64,000 nt of DNA from Lutjanus erythropterus (Eukaryota > Chordata > Actinopteri > Lutjaniformes > Lutjanidae), in NCBI GenBank assembly GCA_020091685.1, contig CM034612.1, forward strand, positions 24,886,158 to 24,950,157. The letters are read 5' to 3'. Positions 32,370 through 43,837 of the stretch are shown here, piece after piece; positions within the stretch are counted from its first letter, which is position 1, and every line of letters starts with the position of its first letter. Both the position numbers and the translations under genes were made by a program. A model generated the notes under the pieces. That model saw only the letters and a program-made list of their open reading frames with translations, was not told where the DNA came from and made no database searches.

Positions 32370-32665
32370 ACTCATAATTTAGCGACTAAGATGCTCGGCA
32401 GCAGAAACCAATCTGGCAACCCCGGCAGATTACATCTGAGTCATTATTAATAATGAGCTGTATGGCCGGGACACGCAGCTTTGCACATTTATGGATCGGC
32501 TCCTGTACGAGCACAAACACGGCCATGAGTATGCGCTTCTCGCTCCGTGCAATTTCTTCATCAGCGGCCAATTAAGAAGAAACTCCTGTGTGATAGGAAG
32601 AGGAGTGAAAACATCTTCTTCTCTAACAAAAGCCTTTATCACAGTCATTCAGTCTTCTTTGAATC
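32370..32665. other. conserved-looking non-coding block
   Basis: Contains gagtcattattaataatgag, tgcacatttatggatcggct, cgtgcaatttcttcatcagc and ggccaattaagaagaaactc. It is unusually even in composition, free of simple repeats, and has several TAAT cores. Overlapping frames on both strands lack motifs. Best read as a candidate enhancer-type element. Confidence 0.4.
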
Positions 32666-32735
32666 TACTGAATGTATCACACTGAAATCCAAGGCATTGC
32701 TTTACGTCTTCCTAAACATGATCCTTCCTCTGTGG

Positions 32736-33518
32736 TGGTGGTTCTCAACCTTTTCAAATCACAAACACCCCAAAATAATTAGGTTGGTGATTGTCTGCTT
32801 TTACCAACCACTGATCTTTTGTTGACATAATTTACTTCCTTTAATAAACTTAAAGCATTGAATTTTAGAAACTCATTTGAGTAAATTCATTGAAGTGAAA
32901 GTAAATGTTAAAATTTTAATATTTTCAATGAAAACTATTTAATTTTTCAGGCACTAAAAACAGACAAAAAAAGTGAAAATTGAGAAAAAGATTCAAGTAA
33001 ATCTAAAGAAGTAAAATACATTATTTGAACTAAAGATCATAGGTCAGCAAAAAAGTTTAAAGTTTATTTCAAAACTTAAGAGTTTGACTCAAATCTATTG
33101 CAGTGCGTTGCCTTGAAATTTTAAGTTGTCTCAACTATTTTTTTTTTTTACAGTGTAGTGCAGTTCTGTGTAATATGATATTTTATGTTACAAAATGCCC
33201 ATACTACTTTCTGTTAGTCTTTGTGTCTGTTCACAACATGGTGGTTTGTGTTGCTTATTGTGATTTTCATGCTAATTTGTAGTTTGAACTATTAGTTAGG
33301 TGGCTGTTAGTAGTCCCGAGGCCAGCTGTGTTTTATATATTTTTAATTTAAGGGTCTGAGAGTTGCATCTTGGCTCTCATTTCACAACAATCAACAATTC
33401 AAACAAACATGCCACAATCTGTTATTATATATTTTTTTTTCTCCACAACCATCTTTCGACCGCAAGAAATTATCTTGCAACCCCCTGGGGGTCCCGACCC
33501 TCAGGTTGAGAAGCACTG
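32736..33518 (+). mobile_element. hAT-type MITE with 'ggttctcaacc' ends
   Basis: The left end reads tggtggttctcaacctttt. The right end, read inward from the right, gives cagtgcttctcaacctgag followed by ggtcgggacccccaggggg. The expected 8-bp duplications (ctctgtgg / ctcaatag) agree at only 5 positions, so the insertion is old or the borders are off by a base or two. No transposase. Confidence 0.6.
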
Positions 33519-33639
33519 CTCAATAGACTTCTTACAGCAGAATAAAATCTTCACTCATGTTTGTACATCTTTAAGATGGTGAAAGACATATTTACATTAA
33601 TCTGCTTTTGACCCCCTGCTTTACATGACAGTTTCATTA

Positions 33640-33860
33640 TTTTCCCAGACACTCCATAATTAGTCAATCAACAGAAAATTAACCAGCAACAACTTTGATA
33701 AACAACTAATCATTTAAGTCATTTAAGCATAAATGCCAAAGTTCGTTGGTTCCAGCCTCGCAAATGTAAATATTTGCTGTTTTTTCTGCTGTTCTATGAC
33801 AGTAAACTTTGTCTTTAACATTTTTCACACTATTCTGATGTAAACAATCCATCAATCATT
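33640..33860 (+). repeat. interspersed fish repeat, 'cttctcaaatgtgaa' family, copy 2
   Basis: gataaacaactaatcattta, then ggttccagcctcgcaaatgt and atatttgctgttttttctgc align with 435..725. Confidence 0.55.
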
Positions 33861-34085
33861 GTTTATATAATAGTTGTCAGCTGTATTAATAACACAAGGT
33901 TGCAGCCTTACAGTGCATGTTGGAATAAAAATACGACCTTAGAATAAAATGAAACAATTTGATAAAACAAAAGTTTACAGTAAATGAGCACAATATAAGC
34001 TAAAATAATTAAGGTGGAAAAAGTCCTTCCACAGGCCAAAGGAGGTCATACTTGATTTTTTGTATAATTATATTTACATAATGGA

Positions 34086-34262
34086 ATATGTACATATCAT
34101 AACTTCCATACATCAACTTTCATACATCAAATATGTTAATTCTGTACGTTAACTTCCATGTGTTAAGTTTTGTACGTCACAATGTAATTTTCAGATCTTA
34201 ACTTCCGTATGTCACATATGTTAACTTATGTAACTTTCGTACGTTAACTTGCTTACATAACG
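34086..34262 (+). repeat. degenerate 14-bp tandem repeat rich in TACGT/ACGTA
   Basis: Successive variants of taacttccgtacgt occur: taacttccatacat, caactttcatacat, taattctgtacgt, taacttccatgtgt, taagttttgtacgt, taacttccgtatgt, taactttcgtacgt, taacttgcttacat. Scattered units also occur near 34970-35010 and 62690-62730. Confidence 0.65.
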
Positions 34263-34274
34263 AAGTAGTCAGAC

Positions 34275-34530
34275 ATGTCAAATACAGCAGCTTGGTCAGC
34301 GCTCCTATGCTTCAAACTGTGATGCTGTAGGTTCCTCTCTAGCCTGTTTTCTGGAGGTGCCTCACTAGTGTTACGTGTAGATGGGCTGCTGAAGTCAGGT
34401 GGGATGGTACAAACAGCAAGAAAGTTCACATACAGAGGAGATGTGGTGGATTGATGGGTCAAACAAACCCAATGTAACCTCCGTATGTAACAACACAGCC
34501 TCATATCTACACAACTGAATAGGCTGATTT
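34275..34530. repeat. interspersed repeat shared with 61838..62035
   Basis: Shares agcttggtcag, tcctatgcttcaaac.(g/a)tgatgctgta, tttctggaggtgcct/ttttggaggcgtct, agtgtta.gt and (g/t)acggaggaggt-type phrases with the later copy. The family is not recognised. Confidence 0.55.
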
Positions 34531-35090
34531 CCAAATACTCCCAGTAAATATTACTGGTAGAGAGTACTGGCAGCAACAGGCCTACTGGATCACAACTACC
34601 TTATGAAAATCACATGACATAATTCACGTGGATTACATTGTAAAACAGTCATACTTTGATTAAGTTTAGGCACAAAAACTACTTGGTTAGGTTTAGGAAA
34701 AGCTCATGGTTTGGATTACATATTTCACATGGCAGAAGCAACATCACTCACACGACTGAAGTCCAAATTTAATTTAATCAAGACATTTAATAAGTCCACT
34801 TTTCATTTCGTACAGCATGTAAAAACCCCAGTCTCCTTGGTAAAAGTCCTGTTTTTGTTTGAACCATTCATCCACCTCACATCCTCTATAAGCGGACTTT
34901 CTCCCTCCTTGTACTTCTCTTGTTTCTTGTCATACTTACTACGTCCACTACGGATACATGTAACATAAGTTCCATACGTAACGTAATGGACAATAACTTC
35001 CATATGTCACAAATGTTATCTTAATTAACTTATATGCATTGTGTGCATGTAACCAAGTTGTTTTAGAGCCTAAAGCTAAACACATAATTT

Positions 35091-35103
35091 TGTTCCTTTA
35101 TTT
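35091..35103. other. target-site duplication of the minus-strand SINE (left)
   Basis: tgttcctttattt, repeated at 35326..35338. Confidence 0.8.
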
Positions 35104-35325
35104 ATTTATTTATTTATTTATATTTTGGGGGCTTTTTAATTCCATTAATTGATAGAACAGCTGAAGATATTACAGGAAATGGAGAGAGAGAGACAGAGAC
35201 AGACAGACAGACAGACAGACAGAGTGGGGTAATGACATGCAGCAAAGGGCCGTAGGTGGGGAAACCTCTCACGGCCACTGCAGGCGACCCACAGCCTCTG
35301 TACATGTGAGCTATCCAGGCGCCCC
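35104..35325 (-). mobile_element. tRNA-derived SINE, minus strand, with 13-bp target duplication
   Basis: On the minus strand the head is ggggcgcctggatagctcac, followed by cggccctttgctgcatgtca, a (gtct)n run near 35190-35220 and a (taaa)n tail. The direct repeat tgttcctttattt flanks it (35091..35103 and 35326..35338). The same SINE group as 21501..21700, less eroded in the body but lacking part of the tRNA-like head. Confidence 0.85.
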
Positions 35326-35338
35326 TGTTCCTTTATTT

Positions 35339-36589
35339 TGAAATTCTACCCAGATGTTGCATATTTATCACTGCTAAATTGACCACAAGGTCCTGCACAT
35401 ACAGAGTAACAAGCCATGATATTTTCTAAACCTAACCAATTAGTTTTGTTGCCTAAATCTAACCAAACTGTGCCTGTTTCACAATGTAAATCACATGCTG
35501 AACGTAGGCCTGTGCGGTATACCGGTTCATACCGAAAACCGGTCTTTATTTTCATTATGATATTAATTTTTCATATACCGCTATACCGGTGAATAGCCCA
35601 AACAACATCCGGAAAAGTGTTTCAGCGGGGACCCATTTCACTGCTGCACACCAACACTACAGGCGTGCTTGTTTGAGCGTGTGTGTAACGGAACAGAATA
35701 GAATGTACTTATTTTAACCCAAACCTTTTCCTAAACATAACCAAGTAGTTTTGTTGCCAAACCAACCAAAATGTGACCACTTCACAACACTAACCACATG
35801 TTTACTACCAATTAGAGACATCACTGTTACACCTTAGGATCGTGGGTAATGTAGTACTTCTTCTGTGGCTTTTACAGGAGCATATACTATCATTTCACAA
35901 TCTCATCTCTCTTGGTAACTCTATCATGGATGATTACAAAATTATAAATTATCTAAATCCTGTATTCAGAATATGAATGGGATTTTCACTGTCAGAACCT
36001 CACTGGTGAGTTCTATATTTTCCATTTAAAAAAGTAATTTCCTTACGCAGCTGGTAACTGTGGTTTTTATCAAACGTCACTCAAACAGGTATTTATGGCA
36101 GCAGGTGCATATCGGCTTGAGTCGAAATAAACTGCAGCGTGTTTGTTCATGGTGACGAAGGACCAATGTGACTCACTGATGTGATTTTAATAGAGGAATG
36201 AGATACATCAGGCTTTGATACACGCAGAAGAATTGTTAGTTTGGGTCTTTTGGTGGGAAAAATAAAGAATATCAGCCGCCTTATCTGTTAAAAATGTAGC
36301 CTATTTTCCAGACGACAGCAGTAAAACCTTGACAAGAGACTATTTGGCTCGAGGGTCTCTGACAGATGCTTTGAATAATTGAATTTTAGGGGGCAGCCCT
36401 AATAACTTTGAAACTAATGGGGTTAGAGACTTGATTCCAAATCCTGAGGGGATGTTTTGTAGGGTCAAGACGTAAATGTCACTCTCTGCTCTTTGGTTGA
36501 CAGTTGTCTTCAAATATTGTCTTTCCGAGTCCTTTTTGCTGTTGAAGCCTGAGTCAGATACAGAAACAGCAGGAGAGGACGCGCAGGGG
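35339..36589. other. no gene; fragments of 'aacctaaccaa' and 'ggtataccggt' repeats
   Basis: 35425-35490 and 35715-35810 carry the phrases aacctaaccaa.tagttttgtt and aacataaccaagtagttttg, an old repeat type that also shows near 34665 and 40915 in the opposite orientation. 35510-35595 has gtataccggttcataccgaa, another common fish repeat end. The rest is single-copy. Confidence 0.4.
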
Positions 36590-36955
36590 GCAGATGAGGA
36601 GAGGAGAGGAACGCTAATGGGTTAAATCTCTTTAAATGTTTATAATGATGGCGTCTGACGAATGTAAGACGGACGGCATGTTCACAGACACACACAAACA
36701 GACACAGGGATGAGAGAGACAAAGTAGTCTGTTTGTTGACGGGGGATTTGCGCAGAGCGACGGGGGAGAGAAAGCGAGAGACCCTTTTTTCTTCTTTAAA
36801 TGAAAACGGCAGAAATGTATCGCTCCCCACTGCTCCGCGTGGAATAATTAAGGACGGAGATGCAAAAGACTCCTTAATTAGATTTTTTAATTATTGAGGA
36901 TTCACTTCTCCTTCTATAGTGGCCCAATTAAGAAAGCTCATCAAAAACTAAAGAG
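36590..36955. other. conserved-looking non-coding block rich in TAATTA cores
   Basis: Includes ggaataattaaggacggaga, gactccttaattagattttt, taattattgaggattcactt and gtggcccaattaagaaagct: several homeodomain-type cores within about 100 bases of otherwise even sequence. No frame. A strong candidate for an intronic enhancer, by appearance only. Confidence 0.42.
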
Positions 36956-37040
36956 ATGAAGAGAGGCCTCCTCCTCTTCCCTGTCCCCCCCCACCCCCCC
37001 ACCCCCGTCTCGTCTTCCTCCATCTCCTCTTCCTCAGCTC
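36956..37040. repeat. short pyrimidine/poly(C) tract
   Basis: Includes ccccccccaccccccc and clusters of ctcctcttcc, separating two conserved-looking blocks. Confidence 0.7.
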
Positions 37041-37290
37041 TCTCGTTTGACAGAAATGGACTACCTGCGATCCGTTTGATGGCTTGTCCTCGCTGATGAG
37101 CGAGAAATGGAAGGGACTCTCAGCGACTTTAATTAACTTGCTTGTTTTCACGGCCCCACTGAAAGTAAAGGAGAGAGGAGGGGTGGAAAAAGGAGAGGTA
37201 AAATGCAGCGGTAAAGCTTTTCCTTTAAAGATAATGAGTCTAATGATGGTGGAGATGGCATGAAGGTAATTTGACCTTTTTTCTCTTCTC
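37041..37290. other. conserved-looking non-coding block
   Basis: Reads ctacctgcgatccgtttgat, cgctgatgagcgagaaatgg, cagcgactttaattaacttg and gagtctaatgatggtggaga. Repeat-free and evenly composed. The minus-strand frame over it has no domain. Confidence 0.4.
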
Positions 37291-37499
37291 TGAGCTGTTG
37301 GAGTTTGCTTTGTTCTGCCTCTGATGAGGAGACACTTCAGAGAAAGAGAAGTTTGAGTGATGGAGACAAAGAACAAATGAGTGACAAATCCAACTTCTTA
37401 AGGGCTCCACCGGCACTGTTGCATGTTTTAGCCCATTAACTACAAATTGTGTTTAGTTTACATTACTGCCAGCCATTCTCCAAAGCAGTCCATGTTTTT

Positions 37500-37690
37500 A
37501 GACTGATTCTCTTCCTTCCAGGCAGCCATTGGTTTCACTTCACTTCAGGATGCTATGAAAATCAACTTGCAGAAACTTGGAGGTAGATGGCTAATCCATC
37601 ACAGTGGATGGTTGTTTTACACTTGTGGTTGCACAACAGGGACTGTTTTGAAGAACAGTTCCTTTTGGTGCATTCAAGGACAGTTTGACT
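37500..37690 (+). repeat. low-copy interspersed repeat, copy 2
   Basis: ccaggcagccattggtttca, gatgctatgaaaa, ctaatccatcacagtgga and gcattcaaggaca align with 9690..9900. A partial inverted copy (aaaccaatggctgcctggaa) lies at 39349-39368. Confidence 0.5.
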
Positions 37691-39479
37691 GCAAAAAAAG
37701 CTGGAAATTAGATCACGCAAATGAAGGGTTCATTTGCAAAAATGGATTTATTGTCTTAAATCATGGGGTTTTTGTAAACTCCTGCAAATAGCAATCAAAC
37801 AGGTGTTGGGTTGTTTCAACAAGATATCTCTCTTTTTTTTTAATTTTCATGAATCATGTATTTTTTTTATTGTGTACTCAGGGGAATATCAATCTTGTTT
37901 TATTCACTTGAAAAATGGTGTTTATCTGTTGTTTGCAAATGAACTCTTCAAATATAGACAAAAAGGTTTCAGTTTTGTGGCCAACTGTCAAATCGCAGAT
38001 GTAGTAGTTTTATTAAATGCTCACCGGCAAAACGACAGCATTGGCCATTTGTTCACATAAAAATTTCTTGAGAAGCGACTTTCTGTGGTTGTGTGAATAA
38101 TAGTCTTGTTTCAGAGGCAAAGGCATAAGTATTATGGTCCATGGCCTGCATTTCAACTGGTCCTAACTTACTATACTTGTTTGCTATTTAAAGTTTATCA
38201 AGATATTTTGAGCAAGCTTGAAACTTTCTTAAATTCTCTATTTTATGGTGCCAGCTGGTGTCAGCATGCATTTAATTCACAATAAGTGGTATCCTTTCTA
38301 TTGTTAAGTCTTTAAATTTTGTCCTGTCCTGTAAACTGTACATTTACTGCCACACTTCACTGCTCATTTTTTCCTCTGCTCACTCTCTGTCACTCCATCA
38401 CTCCATCAAACACTTAATACGCACATAAAAAGGAGCTATGCTACTCTTATAACAGGATATGATGATATGCCAGGTTTGTGCAGGAAGTCCAGTATCGCAT
38501 GAGTGATGATTCTTGTGATGATGTCCCCTAATCAGTGGTCTGTAGTGTTTTCATGTCATGTTTCAGTGTCAGCTCAGCTTACTTGGAACCTCAGTACTAA
38601 AAAAGTACCAGATACCAAGTTCTACCCTGGAAAACAAAAAAACAGTGAGCCGAGCTGTACCACGAAGAGGAAAAGCCCCACAACTTTGACACCAAAGACT
38701 ATGGTTGCCATCATGCCTCCTGGCAGTTGATGTTGGTTTTTCCTAACTTTGATCTTTGCCTAACCATAGCCAAAGAGACTATTTTTTTGGTCAAACTTAA
38801 TCCGATATTTTATTCGTCATAACCAACTGTTAATCATAGATCAAGAAAAAAGTTTGATCTTCCTGATGCTGTGGATGTGGGGAATTAGGTGTTGACTTGC
38901 TGAGAATGAAAAGCATTGTTAGTTGATTCATGAAATGAGGGGAAATTAATTTATACCCAGCACACCTTTTAAATAACATACTGTTGACTCTCTTGGGTTT
39001 GGGAGAAAGTATCAAGTATTTCAAGTAAGTAGTTTTCAAGTCCAAGTGAAGTCTCGAGTTATTTGTGATAAACTCTTGTTGAGTTGAGTTGCAAGTCTTT
39101 TTGATTTTGTTGTGTCTAAAGGTATCAAATTTGTGACTGGAGTCCAAATTTCTGTTTTTTGTAATGGTCAGATGTGTGTTGTTGTTTTTTTTGTAAGGCA
39201 CTGATAAATTAGTTATTTCATTGTTTAGATATGAAGATTTTCTGAATACAAAAAAATACTGAGCTGCCAAAATGCTCAGTGAGATGGATACCTCTCACAA
39301 ATTTGAAGTTTTTCCAAGTTGATTTCCATAGTCTACTGAAATGACCTGAAACCAATGGCTGCCTGGAAGGAATGAAATCAATCTAAAAACATGTGTTATG
39401 CTTTGGAACACTGTCGGCAGTAATGTGATGTATGCACAGTTTGTAGTCAATGGGCTATAACATGCGGCAGCGCCGGTGT
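37691..39479. other. no gene; old repeat debris
   Basis: 39000-39110 has caagtatttcaagtaagtag and aagtctcgagtt, a common fish repeat motif. The 146-residue minus frame at 38830 covers this AT-rich debris and is not a gene. Confidence 0.45.
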
Positions 39480-40500
39480 GCTGCTTTAAAGAGACAGAGC
39501 GACGTACAGTTGGGAGTTCATGCTTTTCTGGGCCTCCTCACCAGAGCCCACGCTAAATTAACATCCGATTCACTCTGAGACTGTCAAACCCCCCTGGGCT
39601 CTGTCCTCTCCTCTCTCTCCTCCCCTCCTCTACCCCTACATCCCTCCATCTCCCACCTCCATCCCCGTAGCACCTTGCATTCCCACCGGACCCAAATAAA
39701 GTAGCCTACGAACACTGAACATTAATAAACGGGTACTTAAGGGGGTTGGTAGAGGAAAGAAGAAAAAAGAATTGGCCTACTTTAACACTTGTCACTTTCC
39801 CACCCTCTCACACATCTTTTCTCCCCCTCCCCTTCCCGTTTTTTCCTTCCTACTCCTCTCCAATTTCAGTAAGTGCTGCCAGTCTGCAGCCCTGTAGCTG
39901 AATAAACAGTTATGGAGGGAGGACGAGCAGACGAGAGGACATTTACTGTGTCGTTTCCCTGGAGGGATTTCTCTTTAAATTACCTGTTAAATGGCCTCCA
40001 GGGGCAGGACTTCAACACGCGTGGGTGTGTGTGTGTGTCAGCATTTGTGCGCGCTTGTGTGTTATGGCACGCTACAGGGCATTTTCCTCCATTTCACACA
40101 TGCCTTCCCTCCCCAAGGCATGTGGCATTGTCGGGGAAAAAAAAACTGAATTAAAGTGATTCTGTCCTTATGTTCCTCCTCGCCTCAGTCTCTCTTCTCG
40201 CCTCTACACACTCTACACACACACACACACACACACACTCCCTACCTCTCCTTCTTTCCATCTCGCCAGTTCATCAGCGAGCGGTTATGTTCGGTGTTTG
40301 ACCACAGAGTCAGGGGAGTCAGGATGCCACGGACACTGCAAAAAGTGTCCACGCTGGGAAGTCGTTTCATCTCCCTTTCTGTCTTTCCCTCCAAACCAGC
40401 AAATGAGATGATTCTGCCGCCTCTAAACGCAGCTTCATTTATTGCAGCAATTCTGCACAAACAAATGTGTTCACTGTGAAACAAGGCAGATTAACTCAGA
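39480..40500. other. three conserved-looking pieces separated by simple sequence
   Basis: Pieces at 39480-39590 (gctaaattaacatccgattc), 39860-40010 (ctgaataaacagttatggag, ctttaaattacctgttaaat) and 40255-40490 (tgttcggtgtttgaccacag, aacgcagcttcatttattgc). They are repeat-free and evenly composed. Between them lie a pyrimidine tract (39590-39850) and a (CA)n run at 40213-40239. No exon signals. Confidence 0.35.
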
Positions 40501-42985
40501 TTGATCCACTTGCATTAAAATGAGCCTTTCAAGCAAGATAAACATGTTGATGCAGTGAAATTACTCACTGATTTTCTTTGTAGAGAACACTGAGAATCAC
40601 ACCTCTGCGTACTCTGACAATGTTCAAATTATTTCTTTGTAATTCCAGGTGTTATTTTGCGTTGAAGTGCTGTAATTTACTCTTTTGTACTGTATATATT
40701 TATTCTATTATATAAATGATTTCAGTCCTACATTTAGAATGCCTATTAGCCATTGCACTCCACTCATCCCAAGTGGTCAAATACTGATGTCTTTTCAGTA
40801 TCCAATTTTGACGCACAAGGTTCCCTTCAGCATCTGTATGAGATGCTGCAAGTAAACCGTTAAAACATGTGGTTAACATTGTGAAACTGTTGCAGTTAGG
40901 TTAGTTTTAGGCTTGAAAACTACTTGGTTAGATTAAAGAAAAGATCATGGTTTGGCTTCAGATAAGTATATTACATTACATATGTCATGCTACGGAAATA
41001 AAGTCACGTGATGGCATGTAATGATATGTATGTATGATGTTTAGGTAGCGTTGACTTCTGGTTTAACATTGAACACGAACTCCGGCCTCTTGCATGAAAG
41101 TGCTGTGTTTTGACCCATCCATTCCAGGGTTTCCTCCAGTGTATTTCAAGCCCATTGCGCCCATTGACCCCCACACTGTGCCTAAGCATCAGGGAATTCT
41201 ATGTTAATTTTATGTTATGATAATTCTATGTTATAGCTTTTTTACATTCTCAATTCTTGAAATTGGCCCATAATTATACTTATAATTATAGGGTCCTACC
41301 TTAATGCTTCCATCAGTCTGTCACTGGTGCACGCTGGCGCCGGGCTCCCAGCAAAAAAGACAATTGCTCACCAGCCCCTGTCAGAAAGATGGGATGAGAT
41401 GCAGAGGGACATAATAAAATGGTCATATGCGACAAAATGGGAATGAGAACAGACTGTGCATTCAGCAAATGCTTTTCTATGCAGATGACTTAACATTATT
41501 AGTAGCTGTAAGAGCAAAACTGAGACTCAAAACTTTGTTGAAACTTTAAACTATCTCATTCAGTGGGTCATGTCCTACATCCTTAAACCTTCCTAATGAG
41601 GTCCCTTTGTTTGCTGATTAGCTTGCTGCTTTTGTTGGCTATATGGCTAAAAATTGAAACATGTTTTGTCTATTAAACTTTTCACAAATTGCTGCTGCAA
41701 ATATCGATGGCATCACAAGCTTTGTGCCAGGTTTTGGGCGATAACAATGCCCACAGTCTCACATTGCGGTGGACAATATCATTGTGGTCCGCATCACGTC
41801 TGTAACATAATTGTGTTCGGCCTGCGAGGCTTGAAACAAAGTTAACTGCCTAGAAAGCTGAGAAAACAATAGCGCATATAACAATGGCACACTTCAAAGA
41901 AACACACTAACAAGAAACACTGCTGTCACCAATGTAACCAAGCGTCTTGGGTTTGTGTAATTAGACAGGTTTAATATAAAAAAAAAGCCTAATAAACAGA
42001 CATGGAGATGTAATGCAATGAGCAGCAACAGCTTCTTTTTATTTTCTCTTCCACATGGCAAAATCTGAACTTTGCTGACAACTCCTGTCTTTCAGCAACT
42101 CTGAGGGGAAGCACTGCCTCAAATACAGAATGCTTTTAAATCGTAGTGAGGAGGGCACAACCCTTACTTCCACTACATAAAGTTAAGGCCAAGGGGGCTC
42201 AAACAAAATACATGTTAGTTCTAATTTGTTTGAAATTGAATTATCGGGAAAAAAATTATAGAAAGAAATGATTGATTATTCAGTTGAAGGATCAGTCTTT
42301 TTTTAACAAGTAATTCAGCAAATATTTGACAAGTTAGTTGTTCATATTCATCTTCTGTGCTGATTTTGCAGAATACTCTGCTCTGCCTTCTGTAACACTT
42401 CAAAATCACCTGTAAAGAAAGTTTTTTACTTCCTAAAAATTTACATCCTTCCTAAACAGGAGGCTTCCTCAGCCTTGAGATAGATCCAACATGTCTTCAG
42501 GCTGCATTGCATATTCTGGTCTATGGAGACTGTCAGTGGTGTGTGTGTGTGTGTGTGTCTTCTATGATGGATTTCTCCCTGTTGATTGTCAATGCTTGAG
42601 TATTTGCTGGTGTGTCTCTGCTGGAAACGTCTCAGAAGAACGTTGTGTTGTTTCCATTTTGCCAGTTAATCACTTGTCCCAGCCAGTTTTCTTTTTTTAT
42701 TGAAGTGCTAAAAGTGTTTTTTGGGTAGATTTTTCCTTTAAATCCGATCAAATAATCTGTTAAAGTGGGTGTTTTTTTTCAGGAACTCATTTGCATTTGA
42801 AACAAGAGCAATTAACTCACCCAAATGGCACCAAGTTGAGTCGAGCTGTTTTGTGAAAATTATTATTGATTCTTTAATTCTGAGTTAATACAGCATTAAA
42901 TAACTTGTTAAGGTGCACAAGATTATTTGCATTGAAAACAAGGAAGAACACAAATTATTGGGATTTAAAGGTTCAGCTGTCAGAA
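40501..42985. other. no gene recognised
   Basis: AT-rich, with one 'aactacttggttaga' repeat phrase near 40917 and a short (GT)n at 42540-42558. Nothing else is recognised. Confidence 0.45.
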
Positions 42986-43340
42986 TATTTTTTGCAGTGT
43001 GCAGGGACCATAGGACCGTCTTCGTCCTTCCCTCGAGGGCAGCTCAGTGCTCCACACCGCAGTGTGTCCCTTCTGCCACGTTGGCACCGGCCGCACAGTT
43101 CTTGCCACTTGCCCCCCACCCCACCCCGGATGCAGGAGAGGCAGCCACCCTGCCACCGCCTCCTTCCACCCCGCTGCCCGCCCGCCCGCCCGCCCGCAAC
43201 ACCTCCTTCCCCCTGAACAAGCCACCAGCTCTGGATGATCTGGCTAATCTCCACGATTCACACGCTGAAGCGCAGAAGACCGGAGGAGAGGAGAGGAGGG
43301 GAGGGGAGGGGAGGAGAAGAGGGGTGGAGAGGGGGGGGCT
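42986..43340. other. GC-rich, CpG-containing block with (CCCG)n
   Basis: The GC-richest stretch in the window. It contains cttcgtccttccctcgaggg, ggcaccggccgcacag, a (cccg)n run at 43172-43196, and ctctggatgatctggctaat. Frames are open on both strands because of composition; none matches a family I know. It could be a CpG-island-like promoter, a conserved element, or an unrecognised exon. Confidence 0.35.
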
Positions 43341-43837
43341 CCCTCCCTCCCTCCCTTTTTTTCCTATTGTCTTTCTGTTCCTTTCTTCTCCTCTCCCCCG
43401 CCCCTCGTTTCCTCCTCTCCACCGGAGAACTTTGAAATAATTTGCGTCTCGTGGGTTTTTTACACATTCTAATTTCCAACTAAATGGGACATCTGTTTGA
43501 GAAAAGGAAGATTTGCCACGGTTGCCAAGGCAACTATCACTCTGAAAGGAAGGGGGGGGGGGGCAGGTTGCGGGAGGAAAAGAGAAAAAAAAAGAAGTCC
43601 AACAGCTTTTATGGACAGAATTAGACTTTGGTGGAATATTATCCCTGCAAGACAAACAGCAGCGGGGCCTGGTCTCTCTTTCTTTCTCTTTCTCTCTTTC
43701 CATCCTTCTTCATGTCATCCTCTTCATCATCTCTCATTCCACTTCTCCATCTCCCACCGTCTGTCTGTCTGTCTGTCTTTTTCGCCTCTTTTCTCACTCA
43801 GGCCCTCGTATTCCCCTCCCCTGTCCTTGTTTCTCTT
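43341..43837. repeat. pyrimidine tracts flanking a G-run
   Basis: C/T-rich at 43341-43425 and 43670-43830, with a poly(G) run at 43552-43562. Tetranucleotide gtct repeats occur near 43758-43778. The 219-residue minus frame across this region is an artefact. Confidence 0.65.

Noticed and set aside
34086-34262. Cluster of transcription-factor sites (ACGT boxes)
   Set aside because: The 14-bp periodicity and scattered related copies are better explained as a decayed tandem repeat.
35104-35325. Possible tRNA gene from tRNA-like boxes
   Set aside because: The body, tail and target duplications show a SINE; no cloverleaf-length tRNA is present.
38830-39270. 146-residue minus-strand frame
   Set aside because: AT-rich, Asn/Lys/Thr-biased translation of an interspersed repeat; no motif.
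43044-43703. 219-residue minus-strand frame
   Set aside because: Covers pyrimidine tracts, a poly(C) run and a (CCCG)n run; amino-acid content is simple and matches no family I know.
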